Notes: generated from the sequence alone by a model not told the origin. A DNA stretch of 64,000 nucleotides from Fistulifera solaris (GCA_030295235.1 AP026169.1:852093-916092); one strand, 5' to 3'. Shown: positions 1 through 11,581, counted from the stretch's first letter. Translations and numbers: made by a program.

Positions 1-1082
1 TCGGAGAACGCGATGGCCCCACCTGTCGAAGTATATGATGAACTACCGTTGACTCTAGAGGAACAAGAGCTATTGACCGAGACGATCAACGAACTACCCC
101 CAGAGCATCTCGGTGGTGTTATACAAATATTGAGAGAGGCTGCACCGGTGGGAGCCGATGAAGAAGAAATTGACCTTGATATTGACCAACTTGATAATCG
201 AACGCAGCGTAAATTGCTTGCGCACGTGTCAAAGGTAAGGTTGATCGCACGTCGTTAATATTGTTGCTGGTGCATCTTTTATCAAAAATACACTGATTTT
301 GGTTGTATTTTCTTTTGCGAACTGTACAGTTTGTGAAGAAGACCAAGATCAAAGGCAGAAAACGACCTGTGTCAAAATCTCCCGTGCCCAAAAGACAAAA
401 GACGAATGACACCACGTCGACGAAGTCAAAGGTATCTGCGGCAGGTGCAGGATCTGATCCATTCTTTGCTTTCAATAAAGACAACAGTGAATCCGATGAT
501 GACGACTCGGATGATGGCGAGTCACTGTATAAACCGACAGCTGTTTCCGAGACAAAAAAGCAGAACGGAAAAGTCTTTGAGTTGAATACCAACACTGTCA
601 ACGAAGATCACGATGACGATGATAATGATGACGATGAAGATATCGCCGCTAACTGGAATTTGAAGACAGCTACAACCAGTGCTAATCAAGGCAAGCCAGC
701 AGATGACGACGACGATTGGGGAGCCGCTCGGGAACAAGCGGCAGCCACGAAAGCGCGCGAAGCCGAACGTAAAGCTCGCGAAGAGAAAATGAAAAAGGAA
801 GCTGAAGAATTGAAGAACCAACGCTTGGCGGACGCTGCCGCCCAAGTAGAAGAACTACGTGCCCAGCGCGAAGAAGAGGAAGCCAAAAATGCTCGTCTAC
901 GCGAACAAGAAGCCGAAGAAGCTCGAAAGGCGGCGCGAGAAGCACTTCGTGCCCAAGTTCAATCCGTAGAGCAAACGGTGGATTTGGGCGACTCACAACG
1001 GGATTTAATGAAACAATATGAGCAGAGTTTTCTCGATAAGGACTATGGAAGCGCTAGTCCTTCTTCGGACTTTGGATTCTAA
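1..1082 (+). CDS. BET-family chromatin protein, C-terminal part with NET domain (5' end outside window)
   Basis: The reading frame is open from base 1, so the gene begins upstream. Exon 1 runs to 234, a 95-bp GT-AG intron covers 235-329 and exon 2 is 330-1082. The segment beginning PLTLEEQELLTETINELP and ending near NRTQRKLLAHV has the layout of the NET (extra-terminal) domain that follows bromodomains in BET/GTE proteins; this domain recruits chromatin modifiers. After it come a basic stretch (KKTKIKGRKRP), several Asp/Glu-rich runs and a long Glu/Ala/Arg-rich helix that probably forms a coiled coil. The bromodomain(s) expected upstream cannot be seen. The intron falls directly after the NET domain and splices in frame. 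The frame is intact throughout, unlike many genes further right. Confidence 0.85.
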
Positions 1083-1466
1083 ATCAGAAGAAACGAAAAC
1101 TATGGGATAATGCAATTCACGAAAGGGGGACTACGGCATGCTTTGCCATTGGAAGTTGTACTTGATTATGTAATTCAGTCTCAATAGATTACTATTATTG
1201 TTTCGATGTGTAGTATCGCAACTCGTATGATGTTGATAAAGTAATATCGAGCTCTAGTCCGTCTTGCGTCGTCCGGTGATTCTCTACGTAGTGTCACGAA
1301 GTTTTTGTACTGGTACTGCGACAGCACGTACAGCTTCCACACGTTTGCTAGGCTGCGACCGTTCTTTTTTCTTCATTACCTATCAAATCGAGGACGTTTT
1401 CATTCTTTTGCTACCATCATTGCAATTGCATTTCTTTTATTATTTGAATTGTGAATAAAAAAGAAA

Positions 1467-2188
1467 ATGGGAGATATTCCGGAAGGCGAGCATCGCTTAC
1501 AAAACGGTACGCAGATGAGAAAGCCTAGGCTGTATTTTGTTCCAATTTTTGCTGCTTCTCAGTCACTTCTTTTTGTGTTATATATTCTCTCTAATCTCAC
1601 AATCACGTACGCACACAATGCAGAATGGGTCTTGTGGGAGCACAAGGCCGCCGGCGGCGGTGCAAAATCCTCAAATCAGTGGAAAGAAAACATGAGTGAA
1701 TTGTGTCACATCCGAACAGTCGAAGACTTTTGGAGAAATTTCAATCACATTCCAAAACCTTCCGAAGTCTTCTTTGATGGAGAATCCCGTAAAAAAGTCG
1801 GTCCGACTGCAAAGACTATTGAAGAGTATTCGCTATTTAAAAGGGAATTGAGCCGGAATGGGGTGATCCGGCTAATATTGTGGGTGGGGAATGGTTCTGC
1901 CGACAATCGTTCGAACCGGAATTGTTGGATCTATACTGGATGAACTTGGCTATGAGTGTCATTGGGGAAACAATGGAAACCGATAGTCCCGAAGACACGG
2001 TTAATGGGGTTCGTGTCGTGGATAAATCGCGTGGACAGTATCCCATGTTCAAACTGGAGTTATGGGTTCGCACTCGTCGTCCGGGCGACAAAGATCGATT
2101 GCTCAAGCGATTGCAGGAAATCATCAAGGATGGACAGCATCCTCGATTTAAATTGCAACCCAAGTTCGAGTGGAAGGATCATTCTTGA
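1467..2188 (+). CDS. eIF4E: Eukaryotic translation initiation factor 4E (mRNA cap-binding), one apparent frameshift
   Basis: Exon 1 is 1467-1506, a 117-bp GT-AG intron covers 1507-1623 and exon 2 is 1624-2188. Splicing creates HRLQNEWVLWEHK, the classical eIF4E start (compare HPLxNxWxLW). The cap-stacking tryptophans are visible in NQWKENM and in GGEWFC. VEDFWRNFNHI is the eIF4G-binding helix region and YSLFK/GIEPEWGDP is the conserved loop. The protein should bind the m7G cap and recruit eIF4G in the cytosol. The frame breaks within AAAAGGG at about 1838-1845: one extra base there would join the two halves exactly at the family-conserved YSLFK-x-GIEP motif. I read this as a sequencing or assembly indel unless reads say otherwise. 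The TTTAAAAGG context does not form a valid -1 slippery heptamer in the used frame. Confidence 0.9.
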
Positions 2189-2279
2189 AATGCACATTCT
2201 ATTATGTAGTCGATTCGTAGCAAAATTATATGCTTAAGGATGAGGTGGTGACTCTATTTCTAGCTCTCTATTGTATCTT

Positions 2280-3505
2280 TTAAGAGGAGACCTTCGGTGA
2301 ATACCAGCTCTTTGCCTGACCCATCCAAGCAATCATTTTCTCATTGATAATATCCGGAACTTCATCGTGTGGGCAATGTCCTACGCCTGGCAGGACATCG
2401 AGTTGCCAAAAGTAAGATGGTTTAGGAAGCGCGTTTGTTTCACTTTCCGCATTCTTTTGAAAGTAAAAGTCTCCAACCCTGTTGCAGGGTGTGCACCCGC
2501 GTTATACGGAGTCCACGGATCATCTTGGCCCCACAAAGCCAAGATAGGACACTGCAAGGTCGGCAAGATGGATTCCGGAGTCGGTCCGGGAGGACCTCCG
2601 AACACAGATAAAAACACATCACATGCACCCTCATCGTCCGCGGGTGTTAACAATATTTCAAGCAACTCTTCATCAACATTAGTGACACCATTCACACCGT
2701 ATACGCCATTCTTTGATAATATCGTTTGTACATTTTCTCGTGTGCGAAAATTTTCAAAGAATCGGGGCCCAAAGAAGGGTCCTTGAATGAATACTTTCTG
2801 AACGACAAACAAGATAGGCCGCGCCCACAGAGGAACATCTTCGTAGCGAAAGCCTGTCATGCCGCCACTGCAATTGAACAGCACGAGACCTTGAACCGCA
2901 TTGGGTAATAATTGAGCCACCATGAGAGAACACAATCCTCCAATCGAATTGCCAGCCACAATCCATGGTTCTTTCTGCTTTTGTGCAACAATAAAGTCAC
3001 GCAAAAGTTCCGCAAACAATTCCATACTGTACGGTACATTTGACGGTTTATCGCTGGCTCCGAATCCGAGCAAATCGACCGCATAAACGCGATAGCCGGC
3101 TTGTACGAGTGCAGGAAATTGGTATCGAAAGTGATTGACATTCGCGCCGAAACCGTGAATGAGTAAAACAGGCGGACCTTTTCCTTCGACACGATAATTG
3201 ATATTGTATGTTTCGCCTTGATACTTCCAAGCAAAAGATTCATAGAAGCGTCGCACTTGAGGGGACATCCTTGCTACAGCTGTCGTTGATGGATTTGTTG
3301 TATCCTCTGCAGGAATTCCCACACCATTCGATTGCTGCGGTTGCGGTGATTCAGATGAAGAGAACTTTCGCGTCGATCTTCTTACCAAGCTCTCCGTCGG
3401 CAGCAAAACAAAGCTTTGACACGAGATGACGAAGCACGAAAAAGCAATCAAAGTTTTACTCATAGAGTTGTAATGCATTTTGTTTTTGTGTGTCTTGTCA
3501 GCCAA
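2280..3505 (-). CDS. Alpha/beta hydrolase, probably plastid-targeted (pheophytinase-like group), one apparent frameshift
   Basis: The fold is clear: oxyanion-hole motif LLIHGFGAN, nucleophile elbow GNSIGG (catalytic Ser), acid-region LWGQDDPWTP, and in another frame VLPGVGHCPHDEVP carrying the catalytic His. The last part (to the stop at 2280-2282) is reached only if one base is missing from the GGG run read at 2478-2480; adding it gives an uninterrupted C-terminus with the canonical PGxGHCPHDE-P-N pattern. The N-terminus (start 3505, or the Met at 3478) has a hydrophobic signal peptide ending SCQS-FVLLPT, like a diatom plastid bipartite presequence with Phe after the cleavage site. Sequence style resembles the pheophytinase / chlorophyll dephytylase-like hydrolases; the substrate is inference. 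It converges tail-to-tail with eIF4E, 91 bp away. Confidence 0.82.
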
Positions 3506-4186
3506 AATGTGTCTTTCCTAAGGGAGCAGAACCAAGTAGCAATCCAGAAAAAATACAATAGAAGAAAAGAAAGGAAACTCTTGAGAACGGGCTAACTATT
3601 ATGCTTTTGCTTCGCTAATGAGAAAGGCAAAGACGAAGAATTACTCCGAGTAATAAAAAATAATGGGAACCATTTTCAACACTTCCGAAAAGGGTTCGAG
3701 CTCAATCTATTGCGAAGACGATGAGCGTTCAGGATGATCTCACAATCAGGACTAAAATCAAGTCGTGAAGAAAGGTCGCTTACACATTAAGGCTATAGTA
3801 GATGCTCCCATGACAGCCATCTCGAAGAAAAAGGCGATGTAACAGGCAAATGTAGCTATATTTGTAGCTCACTTCCTTCCATAATAAGCGTAGCTTAAAG
3901 TAGAATATTTGATTTATGGTAAAAGACTGCGACAAACACCTGAAAGGTGCAGGATCTAAATCGAATTGGATGTAAAGAAGCCAGAACATGCGTGCAAACA
4001 ACGCAAGCCGACGTTTCGTTTAAATGCAACTGCGGTCAAACAATTAAAATCCTATACTCATAACAAGCCCATCTAAACTCTGTCTTTCTAGGCTTAAAAG
4101 TAGATCGTAGTTTCTTACAAACTCCCCGAACAGTGAGGGAGTTTCAGTTTTCTATGATTCGTGGCTACCAAAATCCCTCCAATCAT
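3506..4186. other. Intergenic, no gene recognised
   Basis: The gap lies between the start of the hydrolase and the stop of the TFIP11 gene, both on the minus strand, so it holds the hydrolase promoter and the TFIP11 3' flank. Only short reading frames without recognisable motifs are present. Confidence 0.6.
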
Positions 4187-7165
4187 TCATTCTTTTGCTC
4201 CCGTTGTTTCTTTTTGAATCAGCTCTTCCATGGATACAGGTTTCCAAGGCAACGATGGGTTTTCACAAGCATATACCACATTGGATTCCAGATAAATGGG
4301 TGTCTTGCCAAAAACAAAGATCTGCTTGCCACTGCTTGATAGGCCATTCATTGATTTGGGTTGAAACAAAATATCGTGTTCACGTGCCAACTCTTCAACG
4401 ACGTCCCGAAAAGTCGGCATGGCCGTTTGGGTTTGTTGTCGCAAGCGAATTTGCGCTTCCACAAAAGCGGTGTCGCCACCTTCCATGCGGTAATAGTCAT
4501 CGTCCGCTCGTTTCTTGGCTTCCGCGACACGACGGGCTAACACGGTATGATACGAGACAGGATCCGATGGATAGAGCACATCGTCCAAGGGCGCCTTCGT
4601 TACCAGCATTTGTAACACGGAGTTGAAATACCGACAGATCATTTCGTCGTGGAAGAGAACGAGATGTGTCGATTGGCTTTCAGAGACTGAAAGCAGCTGC
4701 GTCTTGAAATGTGCATAGGATTCTGCCACCTCCATGGCGTGACCTTGAACCATTCGATCGTGTTGCAATATTACCCAATTCGACATCACTTCGCCTTCCA
4801 ATAGACTCAAGCAGATTTCATCGGACAAAAGACCAAGTTGATGCATCTCAAGCGTCTTGAACAAGAAACGAGTATCTTTATTGAGATCAAGTGCTGATTG
4901 CGACAAAGCTCGTGCCAGACGTGGCGTTATCGATGTAACCATCATACTGTACATCGTTTCCTTTCTAAACAGAATCTTCCACGGCAAAATGCAGCGAACA
5001 ATGGCATCCAAAAATTCTAAATTGTCAGGTCGTTTCTGGTCCAAATACTGCAAAGATTTTTGTATTTTGCGTTTGCAATCCGATAGAAACGACGCCATAG
5101 TGGCGCTTTTCTCCAAATGGGCTATCCAAGGTAATATCCAAAGATCGAGACGACTGCGCAAATCATTCCCATCCCATTGGGGCTTCCACTGAGCGAGAGC
5201 ACGTGACAATCGATCATGGATACATTGAAACATTATTTCTTCTTGAAAACGTTGCCATACTAAATTCCTGCTTTCGTACTCTTCAAACTGGTCGGGTAGT
5301 ACATTTTGATCATTATCGTTGTACTCGGTGCGTTTCTGGACTTTCTCATCGAGTGGCTGAAGCATGCGTTCCAGCAATTCATATACGTGGACCCCTTCCA
5401 ACGGCGACTGCGTAGGGTCCCAGCGTGATGACTCAAATGCTTTCTTTGCAGTAGGTAAGAGATACGTTAGGGCCAATGTTGACGCCACCCTGTTGGCAGA
5501 TGTAACATCTCCTACTGCTTTCGCCAGATGAAGAACTGACGCTATTATTTTCTCAGACACATCTATCTCATCTTTAAGTGGCTTCCATCCTTTCATTCTG
5601 TCCTCTACAAAAGTTCCGATGATGGACGGAAGCATAACATCCAAAAACTGCAGTTCCTTTTGATCTTGAGCAGAAAAAATATTCGAAATACTTTGAATGT
5701 GCCGACTCAAAACATGCAACGATTTATCCTCCTCGTCCGCCGTAGGTGCTTCGTCAGCACTACGTAGCTGTTCTATCGATCGTAAAATCTGATTGACTCT
5801 TTCCATTTTTTCCGCTCGTTCTTCCAAGGCTTGACTCTTACTAGTGTATTCCGTCACTTCAGACGCTGTGCTTTCCAGTTTTCGTTCCGAAGATCGAACA
5901 AAGGTCGCCACAGAGTACATACTATTCTCTAGTGTCCCCAAAATCAGTGATACATTGTGCAATAACTCTTCCGCCAATGGAATTTCAGCGGAAACGTCTA
6001 TGGCGTCCTTGTCTATTAATGGCCCCCGCATGTCTATAATTTTCGTTTCCAGTTGCGGCGGCTGACTCATCATGTCTGTAAATGGAACAACGACCGGTCG
6101 CTGCCGCTTCTTGGACTTGACTTCCTTCGCTCCCCGCTTCCAGCTCTTGTCGTTCATCAAATCTTGGGTATTCGGGAGCATTGATTTGAAGGCCGACATT
6201 GCAGTTGCCTCTTTATCAATGACGCTACGCTTCTCTTCATTTTCGTCTTTCCATTCGATACCCCGGACTTCGGCCTCAATCTGTCGATTCGTCTTCAGTT
6301 GCGTCGCTTCCTTGAAATTCCCAAATCCTAAGCCCAGATTCGCCGGTCGTACTTTCACTTCAATGGGTTTGGAAATACCACTCGCAGCATTCTCGGCCCG
6401 TTTCTTAGAACCCAATCCTCCAGCTCCTTGGTATCCCATTTTGGCCAGAAGTTTCATACCAATCCCTTTGGTATGTTTCTCCCAAGTTCCGACCTTCGCC
6501 GAGGGCTGCTTTGATGCGCGCGATGTATCGAATGGTAAAGTTGGTGGTGTCTCCTTCCCAAATGGTTGTGATGCCCCGGTTTTTAGTGACGCTGCATGTT
6601 TCGTAGCGACTTTAGGTTGTGTAAATATTGAAGCTGTTGATGATTCTGCCGTCAAGGTCGGCCTCTTTCGCTTGCTGCCTTTTTGCAGTAAGGAAAGAAA
6701 ATAGTCATCTGCTTGCCGTTGCTTCTTTTCAAATTCCAATTCTTCTGGAGTCGGCTCTTCTACTGATGTTTCTGCAGCATTGCGAGCAGATCCTTCTTTT
6801 CGCTCCTCATTCTCGTCGCCATCTGCTTGTTGATCGCTACTCATTGAGTTTAACACTCCTTTAACAAACATGGGAGCTCCAAGTTTGTTTTTCCGATTGA
6901 TGTGGTTATTGTGAGTACCTTGCCCGTTCGATCGATTTCGTTTACGAAAAGTAGTTCCTTCATCCTCTTCTTCTGAACCGTCGAGAAACACACCATACGT
7001 AGCTTCTTCTTTCGAGGGACGGCGCTTGTTACCGTTATTAAGACTCTTATCTTCATCGTCGATTGTTGTGTATTGAAACCTGCCTCGTTTTCTAGTCAAT
7101 AGTTCGTCATCGTCGTCGTCAGAGGAAGTGTTTATCACAGAGTCCTCATCGTCATCATAAGACAT
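4187..7165 (-). CDS. TFIP11: Tuftelin-interacting protein 11 / Ntr1 homologue, G-patch spliceosome-disassembly factor
   Basis: A single 992-residue exon with no frame break. The N-terminus is acidic and Ser/Asp-rich with low-complexity basic patches, as in the TIP_N region. A G-patch follows at roughly residues 230-255 (KGIGMKLLAKMGYQGAGGLG). The remaining ~600 residues are helical and match the GCFC-type domain; VLPWIAHL-like and W-rich segments (SRWDPTQSPLEGV, LAQWKPQWDG, LDLWILPWIAHLE) are typical. In other eukaryotes the protein activates the DEAH helicase Prp43/DHX15 through its G-patch to take apart the intron-lariat spliceosome in the nucleus. Because this 3-kb gene is intact, it serves as an internal control for the frame breaks seen elsewhere. 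The start at 7165 is the first Met and opens with SYDDDEDS. Confidence 0.93.
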   Translation of the reverse strand: MSYDDDEDSVINTSSDDDDDELLTRKRGRFQYTTIDDEDKSLNNGNKRRPSKEEATYGVFLDGSEEEDEGTTFRKRNRSNGQGTHNNHINRKNKLGAPMFVKGVLNSMSSDQQADGDENEERKEGSARNAAETSVEEPTPEELEFEKKQRQADDYFLSLLQKGSKRKRPTLTAESSTASIFTQPKVATKHAASLKTGASQPFGKETPPTLPFDTSRASKQPSAKVGTWEKHTKGIGMKLLAKMGYQGAGGLGSKKRAENAASGISKPIEVKVRPANLGLGFGNFKEATQLKTNRQIEAEVRGIEWKDENEEKRSVIDKEATAMSAFKSMLPNTQDLMNDKSWKRGAKEVKSKKRQRPVVVPFTDMMSQPPQLETKIIDMRGPLIDKDAIDVSAEIPLAEELLHNVSLILGTLENSMYSVATFVRSSERKLESTASEVTEYTSKSQALEERAEKMERVNQILRSIEQLRSADEAPTADEEDKSLHVLSRHIQSISNIFSAQDQKELQFLDVMLPSIIGTFVEDRMKGWKPLKDEIDVSEKIIASVLHLAKAVGDVTSANRVASTLALTYLLPTAKKAFESSRWDPTQSPLEGVHVYELLERMLQPLDEKVQKRTEYNDNDQNVLPDQFEEYESRNLVWQRFQEEIMFQCIHDRLSRALAQWKPQWDGNDLRSRLDLWILPWIAHLEKSATMASFLSDCKRKIQKSLQYLDQKRPDNLEFLDAIVRCILPWKILFRKETMYSMMVTSITPRLARALSQSALDLNKDTRFLFKTLEMHQLGLLSDEICLSLLEGEVMSNWVILQHDRMVQGHAMEVAESYAHFKTQLLSVSESQSTHLVLFHDEMICRYFNSVLQMLVTKAPLDDVLYPSDPVSYHTVLARRVAEAKKRADDDYYRMEGGDTAFVEAQIRLRQQTQTAMPTFRDVVEELAREHDILFQPKSMNGLSSSGKQIFVFGKTPIYLESNVVYACENPSLPWKPVSMEELIQKETTGAKE

Positions 7166-7608
7166 TCTCTCTTTTTAATATTAAGTCGGAACAGAATAAT
7201 ACAAGGAATGCACAGCAATAATCATGAATGAATAAGGAGAGTGCTTGTCAAAGACAACGACTACTAGTAAACCTGGTGAACGGTAGTTATACAAGTATTG
7301 CTCCCCGAGCACCTGGGGCTCACCTTTTCGAGGCGGAAAAATTGGTAAGGTTAGAGATATATAGATTTTAGTCGTCACTCGTGGCTGAGATATGGATTGA
7401 AGTGTAAAGGTGACTTCAGTCAACAATGCTCCAGTCCCGCAAATGATCGATGACGACATTTTCCGAGCAAATCTTCCTGCATATTTTTTCATCAAGTAAA
7501 TCAATAAAGCGGAAGACATTTCCTTGTCTATTGCATTACATCAATTCAATCGTTATTGAAAACAGTAAAACTTACAATTACGTACTACGTGGTGATTGTC
7601 CCTCATGG
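7166..7608. other. Intergenic between TFIP11 and the poly-Pro gene
   Basis: Contains a minus-strand reading frame of 112 codons (7519-7181) without recognisable motifs or composition. It is the TFIP11 upstream region and more likely noncoding. Confidence 0.5.
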
Positions 7609-8560
7609 TCAAACTTCCAATGATGATTGCAAACGAACAGAAGCAAGCGATGCATCCTCGCTGCAACTCTCATCATAGGATGTGACAGAAAAGTCGTCAT
7701 AGTATGGGAATTCGTCTTCAAAAGATTGATCCGAACAGCTTTCAATATCATACAAGGAATCCATATCGTCAGCATCGACCGAGCACTCGTCATCCGACGT
7801 ATCCTTTGAAAAGACCAATGATGCATTACTCGACTGATTTTCACCGGAAGGAGAAGCCCGGTTCATCATGTCTCGAACATCACCTAATACGCTGTCTGTA
7901 GGCAAGCGTAACGCCGTTCTTTTCTTGACTGGAGAGAAAAATGAAAGAGCGCTATCCAATGAGGAGTAGCTTGTCATGATTTGTTCTGATGATTCTCCAG
8001 TTATTTCGGCTGGGGATTCCAGAACATTGTTGTTTTGATCCGCCTTTAAAAGATTCAGTGCCAGAGACTGTTGGAGGCCTATTTTCAGAGAGAACGAGCG
8101 TCTATGTTTTCGCGGAGAGGCCGATGCAAAGCGGGTTGTTTCATTTTGGCATGCGTCCTGGGTGACCACTGTGAGCATATTTGTGAGATCCTGACAAAGC
8201 GTTTGGGAGATAGCTCGGCTTTTTTTGGGGGGGGGGGGGGGGAGAAAGGAGGCGAATAGGTTGTACTGGTGGACTCATGGAGGAAGGCGTCGTTAAGAGG
8301 GGAAAGTCAACTCCTGGAGATTGTGTTTGCTTGATTGTCATCATGCGATCGAGTGCTGATTCCCATCGTGATATGGCCTTTTGAGCTTTCAAATGACTGA
8401 CACAGTTATTTCGACAACTAGTTCCAATTGTTTCCGCACGTGCCCGTTGATTTCTCATATCCTTTTTTGCTTTTCGTGTTCGTTCAAATTCATCCACACT
8501 CACTTCCCTACAAGGCCAGAGTTCTTCTCTGAGAAGGTCGAAAGAATAGTTCAGATTCAT
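7609..8560 (-). CDS. Unknown acidic/serine-rich protein interrupted by a C16 homopolymer
   Basis: Two reading frames overlap across 16 consecutive G on the plus strand (8227-8242), i.e. a poly-Pro run in the gene. The first (8560 to 8141) encodes a charged N-terminus (DEFERTRKAKKDMRNQRARAE) and the second (open upstream of 8178, to 7609) an acidic, Ser/Asp-rich C-terminus (SDDECSVDADDMDSLYDIE). A run of 15 or 18 C would place both in one frame of about 315 residues, so they are best read as one gene whose tract was miscounted or is polymorphic. The N-terminal block is helical and may be a small conserved domain, but I do not recognise a family. No function is proposed. Confidence 0.6.
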
Positions 8561-9889
8561 GGGTGAGTTTTACTTTATGATGTGATTGGTAATAGATCCA
8601 CTTTGGTCGAGTCAACACTTACAGAGACAAACATCGATCGTCCTCTATGTTCTTACGAAAGATCTGGACGCGAACGTTGCCGAACTGTATCTTGCTCACT
8701 CTTTCTTGCAGATATAAGGATTCCGAGTCGTGACGGTGAATTGATTTCATTGCTTTATTGTCCTTTTACAAAAGCAAGCAATAGAGAAAAATGAAAACAA
8801 TCAACATCGGCAACTTGAGAAACGGTTCGGGCGTTTGACAACGGCGTGAGAAGTGAGAATGCGGCGAGCGGCGCTGGTGGGCGTGGAACGTGAACGCCCA
8901 ATAAGCTCTTCTGGCTCACTTTCGAGCCAGGTAGTGTCCCAAACAACTCTTTTTATGAGAGCTAAATTCCCAAAACAAGATAAAATTAGGACTGTCATAA
9001 GATAGTATCGAAGACTGGAGCCCGGGAATGACAGGGCTATACAAAATGAGAGGTGCCTTTTTGTCTTTCCCAATCGACAATCGACACCCGACACTCGACA
9101 CTCGACACACTTCCCACATTACAACTAATTGAAACACTCTAGAGTGTGTTTGAAATTCATTTCGGAATGAGTAGGGAAACGGAAAAAGGAAAATATAAAG
9201 TACTACGTAGCCACTACTCACTGCCAGTAAAACGCACTTGACTCTGTTGTCCGTGCTGTCTTGTTTGTTGTGTCCTCTGTCCTCTTGTTTTCGTGTTTCG
9301 TTCCACGTTTGAAGCGACGATGCGGTGCATGGTGCACGAACAAGACACAAAAGTAACAGCCTACTACTACCAATGCTTGATTAAAGTAGAGTAGACACGG
9401 GAACTTAAGTACTCCGTAGTAAGGAAGTGTGAACGGCGCGAAATGAGAATGGGATGTGCGATGATTTGCGATGAAAATGCTTTATGTCCGTCCCTCTATC
9501 TACCATCGACATCAGAAGTCAAACGTCAACCATTAAATAGATCAGGCAACCGACATCCTCAACCAGTCAGCGACATGTTTACTTCCTGTGTTGATCCTTC
9601 ATTCAAAGGAACTAGAAGCTCGAAGCAAGCCCGAGGAGTCATCGAAGATTAGAGAAGCAGTTTGACTTTTTCATTGCTAAAAGATGCTAACCTGACGCTG
9701 GAAGACGAAAGGAAGAATCCCAGGAAGACCCATTTGGAAGGACCATTACTTGGTAGCAAGTTCGCGATTGATCATCTTTTGAGAGTATTTGACCATTACA
9801 CCTTCCAACGCGAAAGCAATGGTGCTCATACATCGATGCAACAGCTACACCCACATAAAACTTTTAACTGCAGAGGCCGAATCAAACAT
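8561..9889. other. Intergenic, promoter-like, with one TACTCCGTA motif
   Basis: About 1.3 kb upstream of the poly-Pro gene. It includes a microrepeat of CGACA-type units (around 9069-9110: cgacaatcgacacccgacactcgaca) and a TACTCCGTA 9-mer at 9410-9418. The small plus-strand frames at 9443-9652 and 9662-9973 have no recognisable domain, and the second is largely antisense to the HSF-a C-terminus. Confidence 0.5.
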
Positions 9890-10831
9890 TTACGATGGTT
9901 GCTGAAACTTTTTAGGACGTTTCAGTTGTTCTCTCGAAGATCCACCTGGTTTAAGAGCTCGACCGAGAGGTAGAACTGGTTGTAGTGCATGATTAGTACC
10001 AGCTGCTAAAAGCTGAAGTGGTATTGGCGGGTTAAACATAGATGGAATCTGTGGAAAAATGGAAGGACTAAAGCTCCTGGAAATCCATCGACCAAGTTGA
10101 CTACTCCTGGTTGTGGGAAAAACCCAAAAAGGGCTCCACCAAAATTAGCATGAGTTTCGTTTGCTGTAAACCACATGGTGGGAGCTTCTACTAAAGCCCG
10201 TCGTTTCTTTGCAGGGGCGACTTCTATGTGTTTCCTATCATCGCTGCATTCTGGCGCCTCTGCAGTGGCCGACTTTATGTCGGTTTTTCCTTCTTCGCAA
10301 AAAGGAAGCGCATAAAAGTCAGGGCTCTCACCAACGGTCAAGTGTGAAGTCGATTTGCCTTTTATCGGAGTCCTTACAATTACTCTTGCAATGTCAGGCC
10401 GCCCCTTTAAGAACATCTTATGATAGTAACCTCCACGGTCTTTCCCACAAAATATCCTTTGAGATGAGTACAAAGAGAGCTGTCTATGAAACGATGTTAA
10501 CTTCGTTTGCCGAAAGAATCTGGAAACGAGGATTAGTAGAGATGAGATGACTTGGCTTTTAGTACCCTTCGTTGTAAATGGTGGGCACAAACCTCGGTAG
10601 AATTTCGCTCGCGAATCTAGCCGGCTGATGCAGTATAAAGCTTCTCCCATGTTCCTGCCAAGAGACGACATCGCTCAGTCCACTCTTTTGTGTCGCTTCT
10701 AACATATTATAAAGCCGGACGGGGAACGGGTCAACAACGCCGCCACGTGGTCCCTTCCTCTTACTTTTTACAAGATCGTTTACGACCTCTTCAATATCGA
10801 CATTTAACAAGTCCCGATATGGATCTCCCAT
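9890..10831 (-). CDS. HSF: Heat shock transcription factor (HSF-a)
   Basis: Exon 1 is 10831-10593, a 73-bp GT-AG intron covers 10592-10520 and exon 2 starts at 10519. Splicing joins ILPR and FFRQTKLTSFHRQLSLY, the recognition-helix part of the HSF DNA-binding domain. FPVRLYNMLE, VSWQEHGRSFILH and GGYYHKMFLKGRPDIA complete the domain. The linker reads LYSSQRIFCGKDRGG instead of the usual YGFQRI-GxDxGG, so this is a divergent member. The frame in which exon 2 starts closes at 10006. However, one extra base in the GG at 10076-10077 opens a Pro-rich tail (SPSIFPQIPSMFNPPIPLQ) to a stop at 9890, which looks more natural. A TACTCCGTA motif lies 360 bp upstream (11191-11199). Whether it responds to heat is unknown; the HSF family is broadly expanded in diatoms. 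Confidence 0.88.
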
Positions 10832-11581
10832 GTCTCTTTCTCGGCGCTCAAATATTTTATCTCATCCTTTTCATACGGAATACGCAATGTAAAGGATCCG
10901 TATGCAACATGCTTTTCACTGAAGAACGCATCGATCTGAGGGAGAAAAAAAAACGATGATGCAGGGCAGAGGCAGAGGTCGAAAAGGTTTTACCCCAATA
11001 AGTTTGTTTGCCACTTTTCTCCGTTGACTGCGAGTGTCATTTTATGGGAACCAGTACCAGGTACAGCAGGCATCACCTGGTACAGTTGAGAGTGAACAGT
11101 GAACAGGATACTTTGTACAGAAGCCCTGAAACCCGCGAACGTCGATTCGACGGCCGACCGGCTTTTAAACTCGAGTAGGGGAAATATGGATACGGAGTAC
11201 TAGGCAGTGTTCTCTCCTTTCTCTCTCGAAACTCTAGCGAGGCGAGACTATAAACCCTAGATGGACCTGTGGAGTAGAATAGCCATCACTACTCTGCATT
11301 CGTTCCTCGAATCCAAAGATTAGCTAGGGGTTGGAGCGGATTTTGATGCGGGAGATAAACTGGGACCTAAGTACCGGTACCTGGTAGTTTAGGCAACGAC
11401 AATCAACCTCGTCTTCCTCGCTTCGTTGCCAAACTTGTCAATTTCGCGAAATGAAAGCAATTTTTTATGGTTTAATTTTACCCGCCTATGAGGCGTAAAA
11501 ATGCTTGTTTTTCCGTTATCCAACAAATCAACAGGCGAAAAGCTCGTCATGTCGAGCCTCATCATCAAAAGCGCCCGAAGA
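10832..11581. other. Intergenic, divergent ACCAGGTA-type repeats and a TACTCCGTA motif
   Basis: Upstream region of HSF-a. It carries ACCAGGTAC/CACCTGGTAC copies in inverted arrangement around 11050-11082, TACCGGTACC at about 11372-11383, and TACGGAGTA at 11191-11199. No coding frame with recognisable content. Confidence 0.5.

Noticed and set aside
119-601. 160-codon minus-strand frame opposite the BET gene
   Set aside because: Shadow of the coding strand; Ser/Phe-rich because it is antisense to Asp/Lys codons.
1836-1846. Programmed -1 frameshift in eIF4E
   Set aside because: In the reading frame used, TTTAAAAGG does not form an X XXY YYZ slippery heptamer, and many neighbouring genes show similar single-base breaks.
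3690-3710. Possible tRNA B-box (ggttcgagctc)
   Set aside because: No matching A box or cloverleaf arms could be found by eye.
6072-6704. 210-codon plus-strand frame within TFIP11
   Set aside because: Antisense shadow of a well-supported gene.
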